This document shows positions 53,526-62,449 of a DNA stretch of 64,000 bases, piece after piece. The stretch comes from Kitasatospora sp. NBC_01246. Its GTDB lineage: Bacteria > Actinomycetota > Actinomycetes > Streptomycetales > Streptomycetaceae. A program made the position numbers and the translations under genes. The stretch spans positions 7,411,501 to 7,475,500 of the forward strand of contig NZ_CP108484.1 in NCBI RefSeq assembly GCF_036226505.1, given 5' to 3'. Within the stretch, counting starts at the first letter, position 1, and each line of letters begins with the position of its first letter. The notes under the pieces were generated by a model. The model was not told where the DNA came from and ran no database searches. It saw only the letters and a list, made by a program, of their open reading frames with translations.

Positions 53526-54485
53526 CTACGAGTCGGCCCGGTCCCGGAGGTCGGCGTGCCAGGGCGGGTTGGGGCCGGCGACCGAGCAGGTCAGGGCGGC
53601 CACCCGGGCGGCGAATCGGCAGGCGTCGTGCACCTCCTCCGGGGTCAGCGCGTCGAGGCGGCCGCCGAGCCGGCCGATCCCGCCGAGGTGGTGCAGCAGG
53701 CCGCCGGTGAAGGCGTCGCCGGCGCCGATGGTGTCGACCACGTCGGTCCGCGGGGCGTCGACGGTCAGCCGCTCGCCGTCCAGCGAGGCCAGCGCGCCCC
53801 GGCCGCCCAGGGTGATCACGACCAGTCGAACGCCGGCCAGGTGCCAGTCGTCGCAGGCGCGTTCGGCACTGACGCCGGGCAGCAGCAGGTCGAGGTCGTC
53901 CGCGCTGAGCCGCAGGATGTCGGCGGCCGCGCACCAGTGCGGAAGCCGGGACCGGTAGCGTGCCGGATCGACCAGCAGCGGACGCACGTTGGGGTCGATC
54001 GACACGGTCGGGCGGCCGGGGGCCCGGGTCAGCAACTCCTCGACGCGGGGGCCGCCGGGCTCGCGGACCAGGGCGAGCGAGCCGGTGTGCAGACAGCCCA
54101 CGCCGGCCAGCGGGAGGGCGCCGAGCTCGGCCGGCGTCCAGGCCCAGTCGGCGGTGCCCTCGGCGTGGAACGAGTAGCGGGCCTGGCCCAGTTCGTCCAC
54201 GGTGGCGATGGCCAGGGTGCTGGGTTCGGCCGCCGCGACACTGCCGCCGAGGTCGACGCCGGAGGAGTCGAGGTGCTGTCGGAACAGCGCCCCGAAGGGG
54301 TCGGCGGAGATCCGGCCGAGGAAGCGGGTCGGGGTGCCCAGCCGGGCCAGCGCGACGGCGGTGTTGGCGGGGCCGCCGCCGGGCAGGACGCGCAGCGCGA
54401 GTTCGCCGGGGCGCCGCTCGGCGGAGGAGTCGGTGAACGCGTCGGCGACGCACTCGCCGAGTACGGCGACCGGGAGTCGGGTCAT
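53526..54485 (-). CDS. PfkB family carbohydrate kinase (fructokinase-like)
   Basis: A 319-residue ribokinase-fold kinase. The N-terminal substrate motif GGGPANTAVALARLG and the C-terminal ATP/anion-hole motif DTIGAGDAFTGG are intact, the catalytic Asp being in GAGD. It is closest in appearance to fructokinases, but ribokinase or other sugar kinases remain possible. ATG 54485 is the start. It precedes the GH35 gene by 161 bases on the same strand; co-transcription is plausible but not shown. Confidence 0.9.
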   Translation of the reverse strand: MTRLPVAVLGECVADAFTDSSAERRPGELALRVLPGGGPANTAVALARLGTPTRFLGRISADPFGALFRQHLDSSGVDLGGSVAAAEPSTLAIATVDELGQARYSFHAEGTADWAWTPAELGALPLAGVGCLHTGSLALVREPGGPRVEELLTRAPGRPTVSIDPNVRPLLVDPARYRSRLPHWCAAADILRLSADDLDLLLPGVSAERACDDWHLAGVRLVVITLGGRGALASLDGERLTVDAPRTDVVDTIGAGDAFTGGLLHHLGGIGRLGGRLDALTPEEVHDACRFAARVAALTCSVAGPNPPWHADLRDRADS

Positions 54486-54782
54486 GGCGGACCGCCTTCG
54501 GGAGAGGGCTCGTTGGGTGCTGCCGGGCGTCCCGGGCGACACCGCAGGGGTGTTCCCGGGGCACCTCAGCGTACGGGGGGATGCCGCCGGGGCGGGAGCA
54601 CCGAAGGCCCGCACGGCGCCGGGCGGGCGTTGCTCACGGCGTTGCTCACGGCGCGTCGGATCAGGTGGCCCGGTCGCCCGGCCCGTCCGCCCGGCCGTCC
54701 GGTGGGGTGTCCGGGCGGGCGGAGCACGCCTAGACTGCGGAACTCGCGCGGTATTACCGACCGGTAGGGATGGGGAGTTCGG
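54486..54782. promoter_or_regulatory. Divergent region: sugar kinase and amidase
   Basis: TAGACT near 54731 is a candidate -10 for the amidase. Downstream of it, TACCGACCGGTA (54755-54766) is a palindrome of the kind bound by many actinobacterial TetR regulators and lies between promoter and start codon. No gene is seen. Confidence 0.5.
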
Positions 54783-56186
54783 ATGGCCGAGGAGCGGGTC
54801 CACGCGTTCGGGGACGACGCGTTGGGGGAGCACGACGCGGTCGCGCTGGCGGCGCTGGTACGGTCCGGCGAGGTCGCTCCCGGTGAGCTGGCCGCCGCCG
54901 CGGCGGCGCGCGCCGAGCGGGTCGACGCGGCGCTGGCACCCGTCGCGTTCGCGTCGTACGGGCAGCCGCGCAGCGCCCCGGCCGGTGGTGGGGCCCCGCT
55001 GTTCGGGGTCCCGAGCTACCTCAAGGACAACGTGGACCTGCGGGGGATGCCCACCGGGCAGGGCAGTTCGGCGTTCCGCGCCAAGCCGGCACGGCGCGAC
55101 GCCGGCTTCGCCGAGCAGTTCCTCAGCACCGGCCTGGCGGTGCTGGGCAAGACCAGGATGCCGGAGTTCGGCCTCAACGCCTCGACCGAGTTCGCCGAGG
55201 CCCGGCCGGTCCGCAACCCGTGGCGGACCTCGCACTCGCCGGGGGCCTCCTCCGGCGGCGCGGCCGCGCTGGTCGCGGCGGGCGTCGTGCCGATCGCGCA
55301 CGCCAACGACGGCGGCGGGTCGATCCGCATACCGGCCGCCTGCTGCGGCCTGGTCGGCCTGAAGCCGACCCGCGGCCGGCTGGTCGCCAACGACCAGGGC
55401 CGCCGGCTGCCGATCGACCTGGTGACGGACGGTGTGGTGACGCGCTCCGTCCGGGACACCGCCGCCTTCTTCGCCGCCGCCGAACTCCACCACCGCAATC
55501 CGGCGCTGCCGCCGCTCGGACTGGTGGAGGGCCCGGGGGACCGGCCGCTGCGGGTCGGCCTGGTGGTGGACTCCCCGATCGCCGTCACCGACGGGCCGAC
55601 CCGGCAGGCGGTCGAGCGGACGGCGGCGCGGCTGGAGGCGATGGGGCACAAGGTCACGCCCGCGACGCTGCCGTTCGGCGAGGACTTCTCCCGCGACTTC
55701 ACGCTCTACTGGGGCTGCATCGCCTTCATGATCGCCACCACCGGCCGGCTGCTGCTGGACCCGGGCTTCCAGGCGCGGAAGCTGGACGGTCTGACCACGG
55801 GGCTGCGGCGGCGCTTCCACCGGGAGTTCCTGCGCACGCCCGGCGTGCTGCGCCGGCTCCGGCAGGCGGAGGCTGCGTACGGCGGACTGTTCCGCGAGCA
55901 CGACGTGATCCTCTCGCCGGTGCTGGCCCATGTCGCGCCGCCGATAGGGCACTTGAGCCCGAACGTGGCATTCGACGAGCTGCTGGACCGGCTGGGCCGG
56001 TACGTGGCCTTCACCCCGGTGAACAACGTGACGGGCGGCCCGGGGATCTCGCTGCCCGCCGAGTCGGCCGGGAACGGGCTGCCGATCGGGGTGCACCTGT
56101 CGGCCGCGCACGGCCGGGAGCGGCTGCTGCTGGAGCTGGCGTTCGCGCTGGAGGCGGACCGGCCCTGGCAGCGGATCCAGGACTGA
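54783..56186 (+). CDS. Amidase signature family enzyme
   Basis: A 467-residue amidase with the Ser-cisSer-Lys triad: Lys81 in PSYLKDNVDLRG, the signature HSPGASSGGAAALVAAG with Ser156/157, and the nucleophile Ser180 in NDGGGSIRIPAACCGLVGLK, cited in part. It hydrolyses an amide, perhaps of an aryl or acyl substrate; it is not GatA because no gatB/gatC partners are present and the C-terminal part is unlike GatA. ATG 54783 has GGGGAG upstream. A TetR-type palindrome lies in the leader, so the gene may be induced by its substrate. Confidence 0.92.
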   Translation: MAEERVHAFGDDALGEHDAVALAALVRSGEVAPGELAAAAAARAERVDAALAPVAFASYGQPRSAPAGGGAPLFGVPSYLKDNVDLRGMPTGQGSSAFRAKPARRDAGFAEQFLSTGLAVLGKTRMPEFGLNASTEFAEARPVRNPWRTSHSPGASSGGAAALVAAGVVPIAHANDGGGSIRIPAACCGLVGLKPTRGRLVANDQGRRLPIDLVTDGVVTRSVRDTAAFFAAAELHHRNPALPPLGLVEGPGDRPLRVGLVVDSPIAVTDGPTRQAVERTAARLEAMGHKVTPATLPFGEDFSRDFTLYWGCIAFMIATTGRLLLDPGFQARKLDGLTTGLRRRFHREFLRTPGVLRRLRQAEAAYGGLFREHDVILSPVLAHVAPPIGHLSPNVAFDELLDRLGRYVAFTPVNNVTGGPGISLPAESAGNGLPIGVHLSAAHGRERLLLELAFALEADRPWQRIQD

Positions 56187-56267
56187 GCGCGGGGTCGGCA
56201 GGCGTCCCGCGTGGTGCGTGCTCAAGCCGGGCCGGGCGAGGCGTCCCGCGTGAGGGGGTGCCGGTGC

Positions 56268-58298
56268 TCAGCCCGGGCCCGGGGAGGCGATCGCCCGGGC
56301 GGCCCGCACCTCCTGGCGCAGCGGCGCCAGCACGCCGTCCTCGGCGGACTCTCCGCCGGACTCCTCGCCGGTCTCCGGCCCGGTCCCTCTGCCGGTCCGC
56401 CCGGTGCTGGCGGCCGGGTCGGACGGCGGAGGGGTCGCGGGTCGCGGAGCGTCGGCGCGCAGGGCCGCCGCGAGCTCGTCGAGCTCACGGGTGATGGCGG
56501 CGACCTCGGCCGCCGGCGGCGGGGGCACCCCGTGGTCGATCCGGACCCGGGTGGCGGTGGTGGCCTCCACGATCCGCTCGACGGCGATGACCAGCGGCCA
56601 CCACGCGGCGGCCCGCGCCCCGGTGGGCGGGGGTTCGGTGAGCGCCCGCTGGAACTCCGACCGCACGGCGGACAGGTCGCGGTAGAGCCTGCGCCGGTGG
56701 CGGAGCCGGGCCGACTGGTCCCGGCCGGGGTCCGCGTCGAACGCCAGCCTGACGTAGGCCGCGGTGTCCGCCGCGGCGTCCGCGAGCCGGTCGCCGATCC
56801 GGGTGTGCCAGGACTCCAGCCAGAGCAGGTAGCCGGCGATCAGCGAGACCCCGCAGCCGATCAGCGAGTCGTAGAGCCGGGGCGCCACCAGCCGGAACCC
56901 CTGGTGGTTGAGCAGGTCGGAGAGGAGCAGGATGACCGGGGTGATCGCCGCGGTCTGGAAGGCGTAGCCCTTCGCGGAGAACGCCGGGATCAGCATCGCG
57001 AGCAGGGCGATGGTCGGCACGTCCCACCATCCGCGCGGCACCTCGGCGAGGACCGGGACGGCGATCAGCAGGCCGACCGCCGTGCCGAACGCCCGCAGCA
57101 CGGCGCGCGAGAAGACCGAGCCGAAGTCGGGCTTCATCACGAAGGTGACGGTCAGCGCCACCCAGTACGAGCGGGGCACGGCGATCACCGAGACCAGCGT
57201 CTGGGCGACGCCGATGCACAGGGCCAGCCGCAGGCCGTAGCGCCAGGACGCCCCGGACAGCAGGGCCGCGCGGGCCGTGCGGCGGGCCCGGACGTGCAGC
57301 ACGGCGGGGCGGCCGAGCCGGTCGGCCCCGCCGAACGGGTCCGGCGCGGGCTCCCCGGCGACGGCGGCCGCGTACCGCAGCGCCTGGTCGACGGCCCGCT
57401 CCGAGGGACCGGTCGGCGGTGGCAGGTCCAGCGTGTGCGGCTCGCCGGGCCGCCCCCGCTCGACGGTGTCGGCCAGGGCCCGGGCCGCCGCCTGGTAGGC
57501 GTCCGGCAGCGGGCCGAGCGAGGCCGGGCGCAGCTTCGCCGCCGAGGCGGCCTCCACGACCGGGATCACGGCGTTGAGCTGGGCGAGCAGCCGGGTGAGG
57601 CCGGGGGAGCGGCCGTGCCGGCGGGTGCGGTGGGCGAGCAGCAGGTCGTAGGACCGGTTGAGCGAGTGGGTGACGGCCAGGCGCCGTTCGTCGTGCGCGG
57701 GGGTGCCCGCCGCCCGGAGGAAGTCGGCGACGGTCCGGTACGTCTGCGCGACCGCCGTCCGCTCCGGGACGCCACCGCGCAGCGGCCAGGCGAACAGGGT
57801 GAGCGCGAGCACCACCAGGCCGCCGAGGAGGAGCAGCAGCGGCGGCTTCCACCAGGGCGCCGGCATCGGCAGGCCGGCCCCGACGACGGCGTTGAGCAGG
57901 AGCAGCAGCCCCGACACCGAGGCGACCGAACCGATCGAGGAGATCATGCCGGAGACCAGCGCGATCAGGGTGAGCACGACGACGGCGAGCCAGCCCTCCC
58001 CGTACACCAGGGTGCCGAGGGTGACGCCGACGGCGCCGAAGAGCTGGGGGACGGCGATGTTGTAGACCCGCATCCGGTAGGCGTCGGCGGTGTCGCCGAT
58101 GACTCCGGAGAGCGCCCCCATGGAGGCCAGCGCGCCGTACTGGGGCTGCCCGGCCGCGAGACCGACGGCGAGCGGCGCGGAGAGGGCGACGGCGGCGCGG
58201 GCGACGGCCGCCCAGGGGATCGGTGCGGGCTGCGGGCGCAGGCCCGCGGTGATCCAGCTGGGGGGTGCGAGCCGGCCGGCTCGTGCGCTCCGTGCCAT
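56268..58298 (-). CDS. FUSC family membrane protein
   Basis: A 676-residue membrane protein of the FUSC (fusaric acid resistance-like) family. Two halves each contain about five to six hydrophobic helices (residues about 28-180 and 365-515), separated by a long soluble loop with helical coiled character; the C-terminal 110 residues are charged and Pro/Gly-rich. SWRYGLRLALCIGVAQTLVS and YWVALTVTFVMKPDFGSVFS are typical of the second half. The family exports aromatic acids or affects envelope components. ATG 58298 is chosen. It lies 107 bases from the MFS gene on the same strand. Confidence 0.88.
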   Translation of the reverse strand: MARSARAGRLAPPSWITAGLRPQPAPIPWAAVARAAVALSAPLAVGLAAGQPQYGALASMGALSGVIGDTADAYRMRVYNIAVPQLFGAVGVTLGTLVYGEGWLAVVVLTLIALVSGMISSIGSVASVSGLLLLLNAVVGAGLPMPAPWWKPPLLLLLGGLVVLALTLFAWPLRGGVPERTAVAQTYRTVADFLRAAGTPAHDERRLAVTHSLNRSYDLLLAHRTRRHGRSPGLTRLLAQLNAVIPVVEAASAAKLRPASLGPLPDAYQAAARALADTVERGRPGEPHTLDLPPPTGPSERAVDQALRYAAAVAGEPAPDPFGGADRLGRPAVLHVRARRTARAALLSGASWRYGLRLALCIGVAQTLVSVIAVPRSYWVALTVTFVMKPDFGSVFSRAVLRAFGTAVGLLIAVPVLAEVPRGWWDVPTIALLAMLIPAFSAKGYAFQTAAITPVILLLSDLLNHQGFRLVAPRLYDSLIGCGVSLIAGYLLWLESWHTRIGDRLADAAADTAAYVRLAFDADPGRDQSARLRHRRRLYRDLSAVRSEFQRALTEPPPTGARAAAWWPLVIAVERIVEATTATRVRIDHGVPPPPAAEVAAITRELDELAAALRADAPRPATPPPSDPAASTGRTGRGTGPETGEESGGESAEDGVLAPLRQEVRAARAIASPGPG

Positions 58299-58405
58299 AC
58301 GAGAAACGTACGGCTCCGGGCCGGGGCGGGCCCGGTGTCGGCGCGCCGGACGGCTCGGTGTCGCGGCGCCGGGGGCGGGGTGCCGGGGGGCGGGGTGCCG
58401 CCCCG

Positions 58406-59728
58406 TCAGGGCCGGCCGACCGGGGTGGGGGAGGCGGCCGGGGTGGCCGGCGCGGCGGAGCCGTCCGGGAGGTCGCGCAGGCGGGGCAGCGGGGACAGCC
58501 AGAGGACGGCGGCGGCGAGCGGGACGGCGGCGGTGGCCAGCCACATCGCGGGCACCACCCCGACGGCGGAGGCGGTCGCGCCGCTGGCCAGGGCGCCGAG
58601 GGGGATGGCGCCGTAGTTGAGGAAGGAACCGCTCGCGCTGATCCGGCCGAGCACCCGGGCGGGGACGTGGCGCTGCTGGAAGGTGGCCCGGAGGACGTTA
58701 CCGGCGACGATGCCCGCCGAGACGGCGAGACCGCCGAGGACGTAGCAGGCGACACCGGCGCCCGGCCCGGTCAGCGGGATCAGCAGGGCCAGCATCGGCA
58801 CCCAGAACAGGAAGAGCATCAGGGCGCGGGCGGTGCCGATCGCGGCTCCGACCCGGCGGGCGACGGCCGCGCCGAGGACGCCGCCGGCACCGGCGGCGCC
58901 GACCACCGCGCCGATCGCGCCGTCGGAGAGACGGGCCTGCTCGACCAGGAAGACGACCTGGATCGACTGGTAGGCCATCAGGGCCATGTTGGCCAGCGCC
59001 CCGTGGAGGGCGAAGGTGCGCAGCCAGACGTCGCCGGTGATCAGGCGTAGGCCCTCGGAGACCTCGCGCCGCAGGTTCGGGCGGGGGCTCGGGGCGGTGC
59101 CCGGGTGGTCGCCGCGGCGTGCCGCCGGGGCGGGCTCGCGGGTGCGGATGGCGGCGGTGGAGAGGAGCGAGAGGAGGAACGTGGCGGTGTTCGCGAGCAG
59201 GCTGTTGACCGGGCCGAAGGTCTGGGCGGCGGCGCCGCCGGCGCCGAGCCCGACGATCTGGGCGGCCGAGGCGCTGCCGTGCAGGGCGGCGTTCCCCTCG
59301 GCGCGGTCCGGTTCGGCGACGAGGGCGGGGAGGTAGGCGGTGTACGCGGTCTGGAAGAAGACCTCGGCGGCGCCGGTCGCCGCGGCGACCGCGAGGAGCT
59401 GGCCGGTGGTGAGGACGCCGAGCACGGCGGCGGCGGGGACGGTGAGGTGGAGCACCAGGGAGACGGCGGTGGAGACGAGCATGACCGTCCGTCGGCGCAT
59501 CCGGTCGACCCAGGCGCCGGCCGGCAGGCCGATCAGCAGCCAGGGCACCCACTTCGCGGCGACCAGCAGGGCGGCCTCGAAGGCGCCGGCGTGCAGGACG
59601 CCGACGGCGATCAGCGGTAACGACAGATTGGTGAGGGCGCCGCCGAACCTGCCGGCGACCTCGCCGGTGAAGAGAAGCCGGAAGTCCCGGTTGCGGCGGA
59701 GCAGCGAGCCGCGGGCGCCGGCGCTCAT
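58406..59728 (-). CDS. MFS transporter (MefA/enterobactin-exporter-like)
   Basis: A 440-residue, 12-helix MFS protein of the MFS_3/enterobactin exporter-like type. RRNRDFRLLFTGEVAGRFGG opens the fold as in many macrolide-type exporters, followed by GLPAGAWVDRMRRRTVML (motif A) and, in the second half, RVLGRISASGSFLNYGAIPLG. ATG 59728 overlaps the stop of the HTH regulator by four bases (ATGA), so regulator and exporter form one operon. The regulator binds probably to the twin palindromes upstream. The exported compound is unknown. Confidence 0.92.
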   Translation of the reverse strand: MSAGARGSLLRRNRDFRLLFTGEVAGRFGGALTNLSLPLIAVGVLHAGAFEAALLVAAKWVPWLLIGLPAGAWVDRMRRRTVMLVSTAVSLVLHLTVPAAAVLGVLTTGQLLAVAAATGAAEVFFQTAYTAYLPALVAEPDRAEGNAALHGSASAAQIVGLGAGGAAAQTFGPVNSLLANTATFLLSLLSTAAIRTREPAPAARRGDHPGTAPSPRPNLRREVSEGLRLITGDVWLRTFALHGALANMALMAYQSIQVVFLVEQARLSDGAIGAVVGAAGAGGVLGAAVARRVGAAIGTARALMLFLFWVPMLALLIPLTGPGAGVACYVLGGLAVSAGIVAGNVLRATFQQRHVPARVLGRISASGSFLNYGAIPLGALASGATASAVGVVPAMWLATAAVPLAAAVLWLSPLPRLRDLPDGSAAPATPAASPTPVGRP

Positions 59729-60357
59729 TCGGCACCGCGCGACGTACGGGGGAAGGACTGCAGTTGCACCACGACCGGCAGCGCGTCCGGCGCCGGGTCG
59801 GCGTCCGGGGCGGGGGTGTGGCGGCCGATCACCTCGAACAACTCCTCGTTGAGGGCCTTGAGCTGAGACGGCGTCAGGCGCAGGTTGGTCCAGTCCGCGA
59901 TGGTGCCGGAGTTGCGCCAGTCGCCCGCCCAGTCCTCGCTGAGGTAGGAGGTGACGCGGTTGAAGTACTGCTGCACCAGCTCGTGCGTGTAGAGCGCCAC
60001 CGCGCCCCGGCTGTCCGGGTCGTCCCGGAACTCGGCGGTGTTCAGCTCGTTGCGGACGGGGATCCGCCGCCACCAGCGCTCGCGCTTGGTGCCGCGTCCG
60101 GTGTCCTCCTCGATGAAGCCGTGCTCGGCGAGGTGGCGCAGGTGCCAGCTGACGGTGCCGGTGTTCTCGCCGAGCCGTTCGGCGAGCCGGGTGGCGGTGG
60201 CGGGACCGTCCAGCTTCAGCAGCTCGAAGATCCGCATCCGCAGCGGATGGGCCAGCCCGCGCAGGCTGCGGGCGTCCAGCCGGCGGAGCGGCCGGTCGGC
60301 CGGCGGCTGCGGCTCGGTCGGGTCCGGCGGCTCGGTGGGGGCGGGGTGTTCGGTCAT
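59725..60357 (-). CDS. ArsR-like winged-helix regulator of MFS operon
   Basis: A 210-residue regulator. After a Pro-rich N-terminus, residues about 28-95 form an ArsR-type winged helix (ARSLRGLAHPLRMRIFELLK, then ATRLAERLGENTGTVSWHLR and HLAEHGFIEED). The C-terminal 110 residues are helical and aromatic-rich (ALYTHELVQQYFNRVTSYLS) and may hold a ligand; no metal-binding Cys set is seen, so it is a drug- or metabolite-type rather than a metal sensor. ATG 60357. Two identical 18-base palindromes 16-60 bases upstream are its likely autoregulatory operator. Confidence 0.9.
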   Translation of the reverse strand: MTEHPAPTEPPDPTEPQPPADRPLRRLDARSLRGLAHPLRMRIFELLKLDGPATATRLAERLGENTGTVSWHLRHLAEHGFIEEDTGRGTKRERWWRRIPVRNELNTAEFRDDPDSRGAVALYTHELVQQYFNRVTSYLSEDWAGDWRNSGTIADWTNLRLTPSQLKALNEELFEVIGRHTPAPDADPAPDALPVVVQLQSFPRTSRGAE

Positions 60358-60372
60358 GGCGCCATCGTAGGG

Positions 60373-60418
60373 TGCAGAGTGTTCTCTGCATAGGTGTCTC
60401 TGCAGAGAACACTCTGCA
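60373..60418. promoter_or_regulatory. Twin inverted palindromic operator
   Basis: TGCAGAGTGTTCTCTGCA (60373-60390) and its exact reverse complement TGCAGAGAACACTCTGCA (60401-60418) are each palindromic in their outer seven bases. Their centres are 28 bases apart. They lie directly before the HTH regulator. Confidence 0.82.
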
Positions 60419-60635
60419 AGTTGCCCCGGAGTGATGCCCGGAGGAGTGTGGGGAGCGTGCGGAGCGGGCGGGCGGAGAACCGGAGTGACGTCCTCCGGGC
60501 ACGTCGGCCTGCCCGGGGCGGTGGCCGACGGTCGATCGACTCGGTGATCTTCTAGAGTCGCCAGCGGTACGACTGTATGACCACCGTGCGGTCTCGGAGA
60601 CTGTGCGGAGCGCGACACCGAGAGGCGGCACCACC

Positions 60636-61379
60636 ATGAACGACCAGCAGGCTCCCGAGCCGTTCGAGCCCGTCGACGAGGACTGGCAGACCGCGCTGGC
60701 GGTCGTCGCCCACCCCGACGACATGGAGTACGGCGGTGCCGCCGCCGTCGCCCGCTGGACGGCCCAGGGCAAGAAGGTGGTCTATGTGATGGTCACCAGC
60801 GGCGAGGCCGGCATCGACTCGATGAGCCCCGAGGACTGCGGCCCGCTCCGCGAGGCCGAGCAGATCGCCTCCGCCGCCGTGGTCGGCGTCGACACCGTCG
60901 AGTTCCTCGGCCACCCGGACGGGGTGCTGGAGTACGGGCTGCCGCTGCGCCGGGACATCGCCCGGGCCGTCCGCCGCCACCGCCCGGACATCGTCATCAC
61001 CAGCAACTTCCGTGAGACGTACGGCGGGGTCTTCCTCAACCAGGCCGACCACATCGCGGTCGGCCGGGCCACCCTGGACGCGGTCCGGGACGCCGCCAAC
61101 CGCTGGGTGTTCCGCGAGCTGGTGGCCGAGGGGTACGAGCCGTGGAACGGGGTGCGGGCGGTCTGGGCGGCCGGCTCGCCCGAGTCGCGGCACGCCGTGG
61201 ATACCACCGAGCACTTCGACAAGGGCGTCGCCTCGCTCGCCGAGCACAAGGCGTACCTGGCCGGGCTGGGCGGTGCGATGGCCGATCCGCAGGAGTTCCT
61301 GGAGGGCTTCGGCCGGGGCGCCGGCAGCCGGCTCGGCACCCGGTTCGCCGTCCCCTTCGAGGTGTTCCCGCTGCGCTGA
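60636..61379 (+). CDS. PIG-L family deacetylase
   Basis: A 247-residue zinc-dependent de-N-acetylase of the PIG-L/LmbE family. The zinc motif AHPDD is at residues 25-29 (His26, Asp29) and the third ligand is the His of FLNQADHIAVG. The family includes MshB and Mca of mycothiol metabolism, but MYGG-type and GH-type landmarks of those are missing, so this is probably another member acting on a sugar or secondary metabolite. ATG 60636 with GAGAGGCGG upstream. It is divergent from the HTH/MFS operon; TAGAGT at 60553 is a possible -10. Confidence 0.9.
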   Translation: MNDQQAPEPFEPVDEDWQTALAVVAHPDDMEYGGAAAVARWTAQGKKVVYVMVTSGEAGIDSMSPEDCGPLREAEQIASAAVVGVDTVEFLGHPDGVLEYGLPLRRDIARAVRRHRPDIVITSNFRETYGGVFLNQADHIAVGRATLDAVRDAANRWVFRELVAEGYEPWNGVRAVWAAGSPESRHAVDTTEHFDKGVASLAEHKAYLAGLGGAMADPQEFLEGFGRGAGSRLGTRFAVPFEVFPLR

Positions 61380-61395
61380 GGCGTGCCGCGCGGGA

Positions 61396-62055
61396 TCAGG
61401 AGCCGTGGTCGGCGTGCTCGCGGCGGCGCCGCCGGTGGCGCAGCAGCTGCCGGGCGGCGAGCGCCGCGCAGAGCACGCCGACGGCGACCAGCAGCCACAG
61501 CTGGTACCGGACCGCCGTCCGGTACACGGCCCCGATGTTGGCCCCGGCCAGGTAGCCGAAGGCGGACCAGACCCCCACCCAGAGCGCCGCGCCGAGCACG
61601 TTGAACGGCTGGAACCGCCGCCAGGGCATCTCGGTGGTGCCGGCGATGATGCCGTTGGTCTGGCGCAGCCCGTCCACGAAGCGCGCCACGGTGACGACCT
61701 TGCCGCCGTGCCGGGCGAAGAAGCCGTCGGCGCGCTCCATCCGGGCGGGGGTGAGCAGCACGTAGCGGCCCCACCGGTGGACGAAGGCGCGGCCGCCGGT
61801 GCTGCCGATCAGGTAGCCGAGGCTGTTCCCGAGGACGGCGGCCGCGAAGGCGATCCCGACCACGGCGGCCAGGTCGAGGTGCCCGGCGCCGGCGTAGACC
61901 GCGGCCAGCACCAGGATGGTCTGGCCGGGCGCGGGGATTCCGCAGTTGTCCAGCAGGACGAGGAGCGCCACGGCCGCGTAGCCGTACTCGTCGAGCAGCG
62001 GGGCGAGCCCGGCGAGCGGGCCGGGCAGTGCGGGCTCGGACACGTGGCTCACCAC
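61396..62055 (-). CDS. DedA family membrane protein
   Basis: A 219-residue DedA/SNARE-associated-type protein with four to five hydrophobic segments. The re-entrant region LLDNCGIPAPGQTILVLAAV and the motif FFARHGGKVVTVARFVDGLRQTNGIIAGT, cited by VARFVDGLRQTNG, are hallmark positions; the family usually has E in the first and R in the second, and here the first has G/P only. DedA proteins move lipid carriers such as undecaprenyl phosphate across the membrane. The start is uncertain (GTG 62055, 62052 or 62043). The C-terminus is Arg-rich. Confidence 0.88.
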   Translation of the reverse strand: MVSHVSEPALPGPLAGLAPLLDEYGYAAVALLVLLDNCGIPAPGQTILVLAAVYAGAGHLDLAAVVGIAFAAAVLGNSLGYLIGSTGGRAFVHRWGRYVLLTPARMERADGFFARHGGKVVTVARFVDGLRQTNGIIAGTTEMPWRRFQPFNVLGAALWVGVWSAFGYLAGANIGAVYRTAVRYQLWLLVAVGVLCAALAARQLLRHRRRRREHADHGS

Positions 62056-62092
62056 CCCGCGCCGGTCGGGCCCGGGGTGGCGGCCGGATGGG

Positions 62093-62287
62093 TCAGCGGA
62101 GCGCCTGGCGGGGCTCGATGTTGCAGTCGGGGCCGGGGTAGATCAGCCCCGTGTGGCCGTCCTCGAAGCGGACCATGTACGGCGGCTCGCCCTCCGCGCC
62201 GCGCACCTCGATGATCTCGCCCTTCTGGTCGACCATGCCCACCGCCCTGCTGTGGATGTGGAGCTGGTCACCTACCGCTGCGTGCAT
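62093..62287 (-). CDS. DUF1918 domain protein
   Basis: A 64-residue protein of the DUF1918 family: MHAAVGDQLHIHSRAVGMVD, then QKGEIIEVRGAEGEPPYMVR and FEDGHTGLIYPGPDCNIEP make a complete SH3-like barrel. Such proteins are common in actinobacteria and their function is unknown, although they have been seen in stress responses. ATG 62287 has GAGGAG at good spacing, so the longer upstream frame is not used. It lies 37 bases upstream of the DedA gene on the same strand. Confidence 0.92.
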   Translation of the reverse strand: MHAAVGDQLHIHSRAVGMVDQKGEIIEVRGAEGEPPYMVRFEDGHTGLIYPGPDCNIEPRQALR

Positions 62288-62449
62288 GGTCTGCTCCTCG
62301 GGTCGCGATGGCCGCCCGGGCGGCCGTTCTGCTTCCACTCTGCTGCGGCGGGGGCGGGCCCGCAACGGCTTGGCCGTGCGGCCGGTGCGGGGGGCGGGTG
62401 TCGTCGTGGGCCGGTCGACGTCGCCGGGCGGGGCACGGTGCGGGCCCGG

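Noticed and set aside
51571..54564. Apparent 997-residue fusion including the GH35 enzyme
   Set aside because: The first 400 residues are out-of-frame sequence of the PfkB kinase gene; the real enzyme begins at TTG 53364.
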